Positions 49,601-60,540 of a DNA stretch of 64,000 nucleotides are shown piece by piece. This DNA is from Rotaria socialis (taxonomy: Eukaryota > Rotifera > Eurotatoria > Philodinida > Philodinidae). The stretch lies in the NCBI GenBank assembly GCA_905331475.1, contig CAJNYU010000325.1, positions 62,001 through 126,000 of the forward strand. Reading direction: 5' to 3'. Made by a program: the position numbers and the translations under genes. Every line of letters begins with the position of its first letter. Position 1 is the stretch's first letter. The notes under the pieces are model-generated. The model was not told the origin of the DNA. It worked only from the letters and a program-made list of their open reading frames with translations, and made no database searches.

Positions 49601-50850
49601 TTATTCTCTTTTGTAACGAAATAGTAAATTTGATAGAGATTTCTTTAATTTAAAGATATGCCATATAGTGCAACACCGCTTTTATGAGCCACATATGTGT
49701 TCTCTTACGTATCGTAGAAAAGCAAAGTAACTGAAATTATTTTTGTGAGTAAACAAGTGCAAAATCGGAAATCAAATTCTTTGTAAAAACTGCATGAACA
49801 ATAAATATTACATATTACCTATAGCTTTGGTGTGCATCCGATTTTAATACCCATGCATAAAAAACAAGCCCTTGAAAATAAAATGAATGCTACATATTAA
49901 TCTTTTCCCTTATTTTCTTATCGTTCTTCCTACATAAAATACGCTAGTTGATGTGATTGATTGGTTTTGTTGGAAAGAAAAGCAATTAGATATTTATGCC
50001 GATAAATACAAAAAGGTAAGGTCTACCAGCAAAATTTTACAAAAATTACCTTAAATATGTTTAATCAATCACATATTAATACAAATTGCGAATATTTTTA
50101 TGCTCTTGTCACTTGCTTTTCTTTGTATATACGGAGATTAAAAATAGCTTGGTCATATTATTGCCTAGAGTTTCCTTTTTTTTCTTTGTCATAGTCAAAA
50201 TCAAACAGAGCCTCATGGATTAGTACTACTGAAATGTGAACATTCCTCTAAATCTATAAAAATAAAGTCTAAATAGACCGATCTACATCACGGACAAGAT
50301 GGAAAATATAGTCATATTTCAAATGAAAAATAATAATTGTATGGAATACTTGGCTTTAAGTGTGCTGTTCAAAAGTATAGATGTGAGATGTTAAATTGAA
50401 CATTCACACTTACTGTAACCATTCTGAAAAATTAGAACAAAAGTTGTTACTCTATATAATAACTGTTTACATGAATAAATGATTTTGACAGATTTCAAAA
50501 ACAATATTTTCAATTGTCTAGCAGAATTCAATATGGTCTGGCTTGTTTTAAATTACATCTTTATCTCTGACGGTTACTGCTAAACAAGATTTTCTTGTGA
50601 ATCAATTCTAGATAAGATATTTCTAAGGTGAAGATACAGACGATTGCCATTTTCATATAGAGTTAGTACATATTTCTAGCAAATATTCTATTTAATAGAA
50701 ACCCAAAATACATACACTTGTCGAAGTTCTCTTAGGCTATTAATTAACCGGTTAATAGTGCGTTTTGTTTTAGCAAAGTCGATAAAAATCAGCGAGATTT
50801 TATTTATAAAAGCCTGAATTATTTCAAATTATGAATGGACTAGTTAAAAC
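46606..50850. other. Long intergenic stretch, no supported gene
   Basis: Short frames (for example 48479-48694 plus and 49033-49245 minus) have no recognised motif or splice partner. No structured repeat was noticed. Confidence 0.45.
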
Positions 50851-51974
50851 TTAAAATATAAAAGTACGATGAGGACTTCCCCTTGTAAAACTAGGTCTCA
50901 GCCGATGTGTTGCTTGGTCAATAGAGGGTCCATATCGATAATTGTTCAATGGTCCTTTGAAGTCATTCAAAATATTTTTGCCTATTGGTCGAGGATATCT
51001 ATGACGTGGTGAAATTTTTTCAACTGCCCAAAATCCTTGCGCTACAAGAAACAGATCAGGATTTAACAAATATTCATAGGGAATAAAACAGTAACCATCG
51101 AATGCCTAAAATGAATCTAATATTATTCGAAACGAAGAGCTTTTGACGTTTTTCTTACCCAGTGTGGTCCCCAAGAATTTCGTATCAAAAAATGTTGTGT
51201 TTCATCATTGTATCCAACAACAAGTACAGCATGTCCTAATTCTGCGTTCCTCACTCCTGTGTCGTTTGAATCTGGCATAGATATATAACCATTTCTTTCT
51301 TGTCCTTCGTACATTGCTGATTCTAACAATATAATACTAACAACAAAAGGTATTCCTTTAGCTAAACAAATTTTCATATCTGCCAATATTGGCGGAACTC
51401 TGCGTACGGTCACAGCAAATTGACTTGCTCTGGCGTATGCTTCACCTGAAGGTCTCCTATTAAGATTGTGTCTTTTACATCTCCATATTGCTTCTTCACA
51501 TATACCAAATTGTGTTAGTCCTATAGCGGTATCTTTTACAGAGGAACCTATATCAAGAGAGGCCAATGCAATTGAGCTAACTAACCGACCGTTATAATTA
51601 ATGAATAAACATGATAGATCAATATATTTACCAGTATGTCTGTTGATCATATATTCACAAGCAGCTGTAAAAGCAATAGCGACACTAGAGATAGAGAAAT
51701 GTCTCGAATAACATCAATATAATATGATGGCAAATATAATTTACCAAGTGTTCATATCTCTTTGATTCTTAACAGGACCCATCCATGGACTAAGATCCAC
51801 AAAAGATGGCAATCGCGCTTCTTTAATTAGTTTTGGTTGTATTCTGTCAACTCGACAAAGAGAATTGTTTGAACTTGTATAAGAATGCGTAAAACGTCGT
51901 CGAGACATTTTAGGTCCCATGTAGTTTTTCATTTCGTAGTAAACAAGTAAATGATGCTCTCTATCAACAGTCAA
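50851..51974 (-). CDS. Papain-fold (C1A) cysteine peptidase-like protein
   Basis: Exons 51932(or earlier)-51745, 51684-51159 and 51105-50851 join in phase to 322 residues plus stop. Motifs: VDLSPWMGPVKNQRD at the mature start, Cys63 in NTCVAIAF (completed across the first intron), CLFINYNGR, LGHAVLVVGYND with His214, and LIRNSWGPHW with Asn232, then DGYCFIPYEYL. The Cys-His-Asn triad is complete. The usual GSCW around the Cys is replaced by NTCV, as in divergent C1 peptidases of bacterial type. There is no signal peptide and almost no inhibitory propeptide, only a basic KMSRRRF segment, so it may be cytosolic and not made as a zymogen. The ATG at 51932 is my choice; the frame stays open to 51974 and an upstream exon cannot be excluded. 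Confidence 0.72.
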
Positions 51975-54606
51975 GGTGAAGACAAAATGAAAAAATACAC
52001 CGGAACTAACTATTCACATTTGTTACGCACAACATTTCATTTTAAAGAAAGAGAAAAAAACAGAACGGGAAAAACCAAGGGTATGTATCAAAACAACTAG
52101 TCATTTTCATCAAAAGTATTAATAACATATTTACTTGCTTTTGTAGTATCACTTCCTGATCGACTGATTGCATTTAAGCCAGTGACGTGACGGATGTGCA
52201 AAACTCATTAACGCAAATCAGATAGGTTCGTCTCTAGGATATGCACTTCCTTGGACACGATCAGTAAGGATCAATGTGAATGCAGGTGCTTGCCAGTCTT
52301 TTCGATGCAAATGCACGTACAAATGTGTATGTGAATGAACTTGTAAATGTTATTTGTGTATATCGAGCTGTACTTTCTTGTTTTGTTGCTGTGATAATTG
52401 ATGCAGTATTCGTTGTGTATAATGTGACAGTGAATATCAATAAGCTCTCGCCATTGGATTTCGTCGAAAAAGAAAAAAAAAGACTTAACTTGTCTATTAT
52501 TTATGCTTCAAAGATAGCATAGCATTGAAAATAAATATGCAAAGTTGTTCCTCAGAAATAGAGAGTAAACTGATCTATTAACGTGGCGATTTAAAAACTT
52601 GCAGAACAAGAAAATTCTATGATAATATTAACTGTTGCGTCTTGTTAATGTTGAAAGACGAGTGAAATGTAAATAAAGTTTAATAACAAAATTTAGAAGA
52701 TCAAATAGGATAAAACGTGTTTAAATAAAGGAATGGTTGATATTTCTGACTACGAGGCAAAAGTACAAAAATTTCTATTAATCGATGACTATATGAGGTA
52801 AGAATTTGCGCATCGACAAGTTCTTCTCTTCAACGAAATCCGTGCGGCCTATTGACACTTAAAAGTTCGGGAAACATGACATAAAATAAAAGAGATATTT
52901 TTAAATATCTTGAAATCGAACAAACTATTGAAATGTCATTTGTTCAATTGATTAAATTAAATTCATATCACTCAGGCAACAACCACCAGGTGCGAGAATT
53001 TTATCAAATTTCTATGACTCGCTATAACTTATTCTTGCTTTCATTGAACCAATGAACCGAACTGAGATACTTATTTTGTTTTTCACTTGCCACAATCTGG
53101 TATAATTCTTTGTTTTATGACAAGAGAGATACATTACTGATGTAATTTTGTAGGGAATGCTTTTAGTATTGAATTCCAATGTGACATGAATGGTAGACTA
53201 TGCCATCAGTTTGATAGACTAGTTTTGAGATTTTTAGCTGACATGTTTCCTTAAAAAAATATTCTCTATCATATGAGTTTTTATATCTTGTTTATAAGTG
53301 ATATTTAGGATATGAAACTTCACATTAGTATTCATTTGGATCACACAGATTATATTTTTGAATTCGCAATAAGAAAGAAATTCTAATAAGTTTGGATCTC
53401 TCTATTGTTAGTGGATGACACAGGTCTCATTTTGAATAGTTTTACATTATCCTCAAATATAAAGGATAAAGTAATTCAGCATGTCACTTTTCTAGGATGT
53501 CAACTTTAGTAGCGAGTGAATTGCCTTGAGAATTAATAACTTAGTGTGACATAATGAAGATAATTTGTTCTGCTTTTTATCTTAGATACGATGACAACTG
53601 CCATAAACATAATTTTTCTTTTCAAACTCACCTTTTGAACTTCTACTTTTACATATGACGATGACGGAATAAAAAGAAAAGAAAATAAGCCTAGTGGTGA
53701 CACAAAAGTCCTATCAAATAATTATGTCACTCAATATGAAACCAAAAGAAACGACAGCCGTCACAATATTCTTTGTTTTCTTGATGATCATAAAAAAACT
53801 AGCTAACCAGCTTCGAAAACTTTTCTTATATGTATTTTTATTTGTGATCAACAATTGTAGATTGATTGCAAAGCTGTTTCCTTCAGATTATTGAGTATTA
53901 AGCTTTTTACAGGTATAGTTCGCTAAATTATTATTCTATAAAAATGAAAGAATGCAACAGTTAGAAAATCTTAACTTCCCTTTCGATTTATTCCTTGGAT
54001 CTAAAAATTTAGATTTTCTTTGGCAGAAAAATGTGCATCGGCATATTTTAATAATAAGTGCTTTTCAAGTTCTAAATGCAATACGTTGCTCATACAATCA
54101 TAATTATTTCTGGTATCACGTAGAATGTACGCTCATTTTGTTGTGTACTTGACTTAGCAAGTGCATGTAGAGTTCATTTTTCGATGGCTGAGAGAGAAAG
54201 GTTTTATTGACACGTCTGCATACTATTTTTTCTTTCGTGTATAATGCTGATGAACTAAAACGATAAGATAGACGACTTTATTTGCTTAAAATTTGCATTT
54301 CGACGATTGGAAGAATGAAGGAAAAATAGAAATGGAAGAAGAACAAAATTGAAGAATAATAGGATAGTTGTAGAGAGCATATGGGAACAAACCACATTCT
54401 GTTACTTTTGAAAAGGATAAAAGCTTTGAAGAGATTTGAATGATTAATACGGCATTTATAAAATCACATCTCAACAAATCATAGAGTTTGACAATAAAGA
54501 AGATTTGAGAAAAAGAAAATTAACAGTTTCATAAGATTTGATTTTACTCTACCGTTCCTCTAGGTTTTTTAGAATAGACATTTTCTAAACTGTTGCGAAA
54601 AACATT
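51975..54606. other. Intergenic, no supported gene
   Basis: AT-rich; only short unconvincing frames. Confidence 0.45.
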
Positions 54607-55789
54607 ATGGTCAATTTAACAAACTACCCATACCTAGAGTATGAACCAAGCAAAATAGCGGCTGGTATTATTGCTTTTGTTATTGGCTTATCTCTTATCA
54701 TATGGATCGTTCAATCTATTCAGTCACATTTTCAACCTCGGCGGATCAGTGTTCTTATTCTTATGTCACATGTTGCTATGTTTCTGCAGTTCATATTACG
54801 AGCAGTACTTTCTAGTAGTACACTGAATTCAATACTCATCTATACAATCATGGCAGGCTTCCTTGCTGCCGGTCAGCGTGTGATCATTATATGTAATTAT
54901 GATTTTCTTATTCAAGTACGTTGTAATCTAACGGGTGGCCCATGAAAAATGGCGGTCTCATTATTTACTCAATATCTTTTTTGCTCTTCATTGATTTGAA
55001 CTGAACATTTTCCCAAAAGATTCAGCATTCAATTCTCTACAAACTCATGTGTAAAAGATTTTTTAAAACTACAAAACGGCTAAGTACTAAAACGAAGAAA
55101 AAAGGTTAAAAAATCTTCAACTTTCAAGCTCAACATACATTAACATNGTTAATGTATGTTGAGCTTGAAAGTTGAAGATTTTTTAACCTTTTTTCTTCGT
55201 TTTAGTACTTAGCCGTTTTGTAGTTTTAAAAAATCTTTTACACATGAGTTTGTAGAGAATTGAATGCTGAATCTTTTGGGAAAATGTTCAGTTCAAATCA
55301 ATGAAGAGCAAAAAAGATATTGAGTAAATAATGAGACCGCCATTTTTCATGGGCCGCCCGTTATCATGTGTATCTCGAAGTGTTCGCATTGAAACATTAT
55401 TGGGTATTATTGTATCGGCCATGATCTCGATTATAGCTGGAATACTCTCGTATAATAGTGATAGTATTGATATAAGTTTTCCATTACGACAAGTAACATC
55501 ATCAATTACTGTTGGTATAACTCTTCTATTCTTTCCTATCTGGTTAGCGATTAAAAATGCTAAGGATATGATAAAACGAGGTATTATTCTTTTAATCATC
55601 TCTGGTCTCACATGTTTGATTACTGCGATATTCATCATGATTGTATCGATTCCTGTTTTTTATGTGGTTGCAAATCAAAACGAATTATGGTTTTATGTTT
55701 TTCAAACTGCACCAATCGTTTCTGCACAAATAAAAGAACAGTCTATAATTGAAGCAAACTTAACTATCCATACAGCTATTACACTTTGA
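54607..55789 (+). pseudogene. RTA1-like seven-helix membrane protein gene interrupted by a palindromic MITE
   Basis: The left coding part (54607-54930, 108 codons) starts MVNLTNYPYLEYEPSK and shows helices IAAGIIAFVIGLSLIIWIVQ and LILMSHVAMFLQFILRAVL, then AAGQRVIIICNYDFL. The right part (55364-55789) continues LLGIIVSAMISIIAGIL, SIDISFPLRQVTSSI, TLLFFPIWLAIKN and ELWFYVFQ. The order and GQR..I..NYDFL / D..FPLRQ.SS blocks match the fungal RTA1 family of lipid-stress membrane proteins. A 435-bp palindrome separates the parts and brings a stop 4 codons in. Removing it with one TA copy rejoins the codons in frame with no stop, giving about 249 residues, a little short for the family, with an unusual C terminus. 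The gene is dead in this allele unless the insert is an assembly error. Fungal origin is inference. Confidence 0.72.
54929..55363. mobile_element. Palindromic (fold-back) MITE with TA target duplication
   Basis: Left arm 54929-55144 and right arm 55148-55363 are reverse complements over about 216 bp with one mismatch (T/C in GGG(T/C)GGCCCATG), leaving three bases including N (55147) at the centre. The outermost TA on each side fits a TA target duplication. No coding capacity. The near identity of the arms implies recent insertion or an assembly fold-back. Confidence 0.8.
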
Positions 55790-56078
55790 CAAATGCAGAC
55801 CAAAACATGACTGAAGAGTATATATGTTTGATGATTTGCAATTGAACAGTTTCACTTCAGATATTGTTGAATAAAGTATTAAGAAAACAATGCTCTCCAT
55901 CGAATATATTATATCAGCATGGTGACCATTATTGTCTTTCAATAAATGTCTACTTTATTCATTTAGACAAGGTCGATACATTTGGTTTTCAACAATTTTT
56001 TGTTATCTTTCACTATATTACGTTCATCAATATGTCAACTATTTCTAGGCATGAAAATTTGCTAAATTTTAACGAAAT

Positions 56079-57140
56079 TTAACATTTATTTAATTTTAAA
56101 TAGTTTAAAATAACTTGTTTCGCATTGAAATTTAATTCTTCTGCCAATAAATTTCGATCATTTGACGATAGATTATTCCACATCTCTTCATTTCCATTTT
56201 CCATTAATTGATCGATAACATCTTTTATATAAAGATTTAATAATTCCTTTAATTTTTCTTTATCATTTCTGGTGACGTGTCCAATTTTACTAAGTGCGTT
56301 ATTCAAACGATTATCAGTAATTAACGCATCAATTTCAAATCTTAATAGGTCAACATTTGAAAATCCGTCATCGCTTTTAAACTCGTGTTTTTGCGCTTGA
56401 CTATATTTATCTTCAGAAAATTCGTCAATCTTTTTTTTTACAATAGCACGTGTGACAGAACCTTTATTTGTTTTAATCATAATTTCATGCATCGGTTTAA
56501 TGACTATACCTTCAGCCTTATTTTCTTCATTAAGTGGTGGTAGACCAAGTCTGGTGGGTATAACAGAATTGAAACCGAGTTTAAAATCAAGAGCTTCTTC
56601 ATATTTACCAATGAATAATGGTTCGGCATAAAATAAATTCACATGTTGAAAAGCAAGTATTGCGAATTCATAATCAAGATAAGTTTGTTTTTCATTATCA
56701 ATAGTAATCGCTAAATCGAATGCATAAAATTCAACATCAGGGCAATACCAAATGCCCGTTTGAATTGCATTCACATTGGGTACTTTTGTTACATCGGAAT
56801 GTGGATAAGAACCACCAAATAATTCACCAAATACATATAATTTATCTAAATTAGTGAATTTATTTTTGACGAACATGTACAACTGTTGAATTTTTGGAAT
56901 AATTTCATTCAATAAACGACGTTTATAACCAAAAAAATCATCTGTATCCGACAATAGACTTGTTCGTTTTCCACATCGAACACGTTGGCCATTATTATCA
57001 CATAGAAAACAAAAATTGGCTCCATGTACTTTCTCTGTTACACACCATAATGTTCGTTTGAATATTGTATTGTCAGACTTTTCTAATACCCAATTACTAC
57101 TGCTTTCACCTATCTTACCATAACCTTCAAATTCAGACAT
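56079..57140 (-). CDS. Rnl2-type RNA ligase, intronless
   Basis: One frame of 353 residues from MSEFEGYGKIGESSS. Nucleotidyltransferase motifs: I at EKVHGANF with lysine nucleophile Lys37, Ia at RCGKRTSLL, III at VFGELFGG (Glu106), IV at AEGIVIKP (Glu210, Lys215) and V at AIVKKKIDEFSE (Lys235-237). The motif I and V style (KxHGxNF, FSE) is that of T4 Rnl2-like ligases and trypanosome editing ligases. These adenylate themselves with ATP and seal 3'-OH to 5'-phosphate nicks in duplex RNA. The C-terminal third (after about residue 245) is helical and should be the partner domain needed for sealing. No introns or targeting signal. The lack of introns suggests transfer from bacteria, phage or protists, but age is unknown. 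It converges on the RTA1-like gene, with stops about 290 bp apart. Confidence 0.85.
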   Translation of the reverse strand: MSEFEGYGKIGESSSNWVLEKSDNTIFKRTLWCVTEKVHGANFCFLCDNNGQRVRCGKRTSLLSDTDDFFGYKRRLLNEIIPKIQQLYMFVKNKFTNLDKLYVFGELFGGSYPHSDVTKVPNVNAIQTGIWYCPDVEFYAFDLAITIDNEKQTYLDYEFAILAFQHVNLFYAEPLFIGKYEEALDFKLGFNSVIPTRLGLPPLNEENKAEGIVIKPMHEIMIKTNKGSVTRAIVKKKIDEFSEDKYSQAQKHEFKSDDGFSNVDLLRFEIDALITDNRLNNALSKIGHVTRNDKEKLKELLNLYIKDVIDQLMENGNEEMWNNLSSNDRNLLAEELNFNAKQVILNYLKLNKC

Positions 57141-58310
57141 TTTCTGAAGTTATATGAAAACAAAATACAACCATATATAAAATGAAAACAAAACTGTAAT
57201 TTTGCAATTTTGTCATGGCGCATTTTTATTACACAAAGACAGCATTGAAAGGCGTTATTTTTACCATTCTCCACTATTTAACAATGACTCATACATAGAA
57301 TATTTTTGTCGCTATAGTATACAGAATATTTCATAAGTACAAGGACTCTAACAATGTTATCGTACACAATGAAAACAAAAACATCAAAAATATATAAATA
57401 ATATGTATTCGATACGATAGAAAGTGGAAAAAGAAAGACACCTACATATTAAGACAAATTCAACCTTTTAAAGCAATTTGAATTGTTTTCTAGTTTCTGT
57501 AGGAGTATTCATTTGATTTCCAAGCTACTCTAATCTATTACTTTTTCTTAAAACTAGTTCAACTATATACATTCTATTATTGCTTCAATATGCGTTCCTA
57601 TCATATCAATTGATAAAATGATAGCACCCCAATGATTATTTATTTTGATGATTTTCAAACCCCTAATGTCAAGGAAAGTTTCCTAGATATTTACAATAAG
57701 TGATTCATTGATAACGATACACATCCGTACGTATATTTTCAAACTTTTATGCATACGATCAAGTGTGTCTGTACATTCACTAAATTTTCAGTGACAAATC
57801 TCATTGTTAGTCTAGTAAAATTATGACTGATTAACAGCTGATTTTTTTCACTTTAATTTTTATTGTAAACCATTCCTCAAACATCTAGTAACTTCTGACA
57901 CATAATATTTTACAAATGTGGTAAGCAACGCGTTCCAACCAAATTACTCTGATACAGCAGCATGTATGATGAGTTAAAAGAGTAGCAAACAGTAAAGAAT
58001 AGAGTATTAAAACTCATATCGTTACAGTTTTTATAAGTATATCTTTTTTTAAAAAAAAAAGACAATATGAGCTTTATAAATTATATAAAATCTGTACAAT
58101 GAAAGAAATTCTTGATTAAAAAATAAAAAATAAGTTCATTATTTCAACAGCCAATTAAAATGTATTGTAGTCTTTTATGTCCTATTAATAATCCAAACTA
58201 TCATAATCTGTTTAAATCAAGTTAGATAAAAAAATGACACGAAAATATGAGACAAAAGAATAAGTAATGTATCGTGTTATAAAAGTCATTAATTTAATTA
58301 TGTATACCTT
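57141..58310. other. Intergenic, no supported gene
   Basis: AT-rich spacer between the ligase and IAP genes. It must hold the ligase promoter; no recognisable site. Confidence 0.5.
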
Positions 58311-60225
58311 TTAAATATATACACGAACAAAAGCTTCGATACACTTACGGCATATGGGACATGTGCGAATAGTTTTACTACAATCGACACAAGCTGCTAA
58401 ATGACCGCAAGGGATACAAGCAAGCCGTTTCTCCTCTTTCCGACATAAAATACACGGGTTGTTTACTGATAATTTCGTTTCTGATACGATTTCTTTGGGT
58501 TTATTCTGTGCATGTGTGGTTGACACAATCTTCGACTCGGCCACCGATGACGCTGTTTGTATTACATCATTCGCTTTCGCTACTGAATTGTTTGTTGATG
58601 CCATTTCAGTTACACTTGGGGCAGGTTGCTCTTGAATTAATGTATCTATTAATGAAATATTCCAATGTATATGAATATATTTTTTTTAATTTAAAATATA
58701 CAAACCAGATCTTCCTTCTTCAATAATTGATTGCATTTTAATACTTGGCACAATAATATTATCTTTATTTCCGTTAATATGTTCAACTTGTTTTTGAAGA
58801 ATGGTGCAGGCGATGAATAGATCATATTCGTTTACAAAATCATCGCCTATGTAAATATATAAATATAGACAAGTAAAGTTAGTCAAGAATGCAACTAGTT
58901 TTCTATTTTCATTGACTTACGCTTCAATCGGAGTTGGTCTTCCCAACAACGTTTTATGATTGATAACTTAAAATTTCGATCCAGTAGTCTTTGTGATATC
59001 GGCAAATCCAATCGAGCTGCAACTAGACGTGATAGTAGTTGTTCATCCATTACTTGCAGTTTTTGACGATGTGTATTCAATGGCTCTGATGTTGTGTTTG
59101 TCGATAGTTGAGATTTCCCCGGTTCTATTAATGAAAATTCTTATTTATTCTAATGTTTTCGTAGGAAAAACTTATACAACCTCGTTGAATGCTGTTGGCA
59201 ATTTGAACTTTGTTATAAAGCTCATCGCCGCTTAATTGCTTGGCGTATGAACAGTGTGGAAAACATTTTATGTGCTCAATTAGTGGATTATCATTTTCGC
59301 CCAAAGTTTGTAATGAACCGTTGCAATAAAAACATTGCACCATATTTTTTACGTCACTATAATAGAAACCGGCGTTAACTAAGTCATCAACTGAAGGTGA
59401 TGATTCATGTTTCCATGTTGTAAAAGTTGCTTGCCGACTTGGAATACTGGCATAATTACTATTAAATGGTGATGCATGAACAGTTTGATCTGATTGAGGT
59501 CGGTTGGTATTATTTGATGTGGACGCTTGATTAGTATTATTAGCTGTTGAAGATTCGTTCGCAACCAAAGTTGGTGAATGCTCCTCTTCGGCTAGCACAT
59601 ATAAAACATAAGGACATTTTGGTGACAAAATTTTGTGAACTTCAACCGGATCATCTATATCAACTTTCCATTTTTGACAAATGAGATTACAATATAAACA
59701 AATAACACGATCCCCAACACTGCACTTGAAAAAACCAGCCCTAATCATTTGTTCTGCTAAGAGTAGTGTTTCGTCTAGGCAGTCGGAAAAGGTGTGTCGA
59801 CGTGCTTTTTTAAGAGAATTTATCTCGAAAGATTTGTTCAGTCTCGTGAAACTATCGATATTGAATTCTAGTTTCCGTCTTTTAGCCGGATTTTCTTCAG
59901 CATTCTGTATGGGTTTATACTTTGATTGCTGTAACTGAACAAATGAACAATGCGGATTACGTTCTGCATGAATATGAAATGGATCCCTCTCTAAAGTCCA
60001 TTCAGATAATTTGAGACCACATTGAGTGCATCGAGCCGTGTCGCCTTCTCCTGTATATTGAAAGCCGCAAGATTTCATGTGAAGAGCTGAATATACGCCA
60101 TGCGATTTCAGCTGGTTACATATGCCCAACACAAATTGATGCAAGCCACTATTTATTTGAGAATACGATTGCTTGCAGGAATTATTTTGTGTAAGATCAT
60201 ATCTTTGAACCGCCAACATCTTCAT
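58311..60225 (-). CDS. Inhibitor-of-apoptosis protein with three BIR domains and a RING
   Basis: Exons 60225-59181, 59124-58921, 58846-58706 and 58645-58311 total 1725 nt, 574 residues plus stop, all in phase. BIR1 is about 40-96 (Cys66, Cys69, His86, Cys93), BIR2 about 143-207 (Cys176, Cys179, His197, Cys204) and BIR3 about 265-327 (Cys298, Cys301, His318, Cys325). A Ser/Thr/Asn-rich linker separates BIR2 and BIR3. Exons 2 and 3 encode a helical region in the place where IAPs have a UBA domain. The C-terminal RING has CILC, CGH, CVDC and CPIC and ends FVRVYI, as in XIAP and cIAP. The protein should bind caspases or IAP antagonists through its BIRs and act as an E3 ubiquitin ligase. BIR3 lacks the usual Trp after CxxC, so peptide-groove binding may be altered. 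The first intron donor is a non-consensus GTTGTA. Confidence 0.88.
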
Positions 60226-60540
60226 AAAACTATACTAGTAGTGTTACCCAGCGAAACTTCAATCTTAATGGTATGATCTAGAATGATAATAAATAATATA
60301 TAATATTATATACCCGTTTACCGTTTCCAGCGTAGGGTGCGAAACAAAAGAACTGCACAAACACATAAAAATTTAAACAGTAAGAAAGAAAACAAAATAG
60401 AGTCTTTATATTATCGATGAGTGTTCAGGTGATCGCTATACCGAATTAGAAACCAAGGTATATCCATCAAACTATTACTCTCTGGTGAACCAGTTTAAAT
60501 AATAGTCAGCATTGCTCTCCCAGTTCCAATTTCAGTAGAT
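60226..60540. other. Short spacer upstream of the IAP gene
   Basis: Presumed IAP promoter side and 3' flank of the retrotransposon. Nothing specific seen. Confidence 0.4.
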
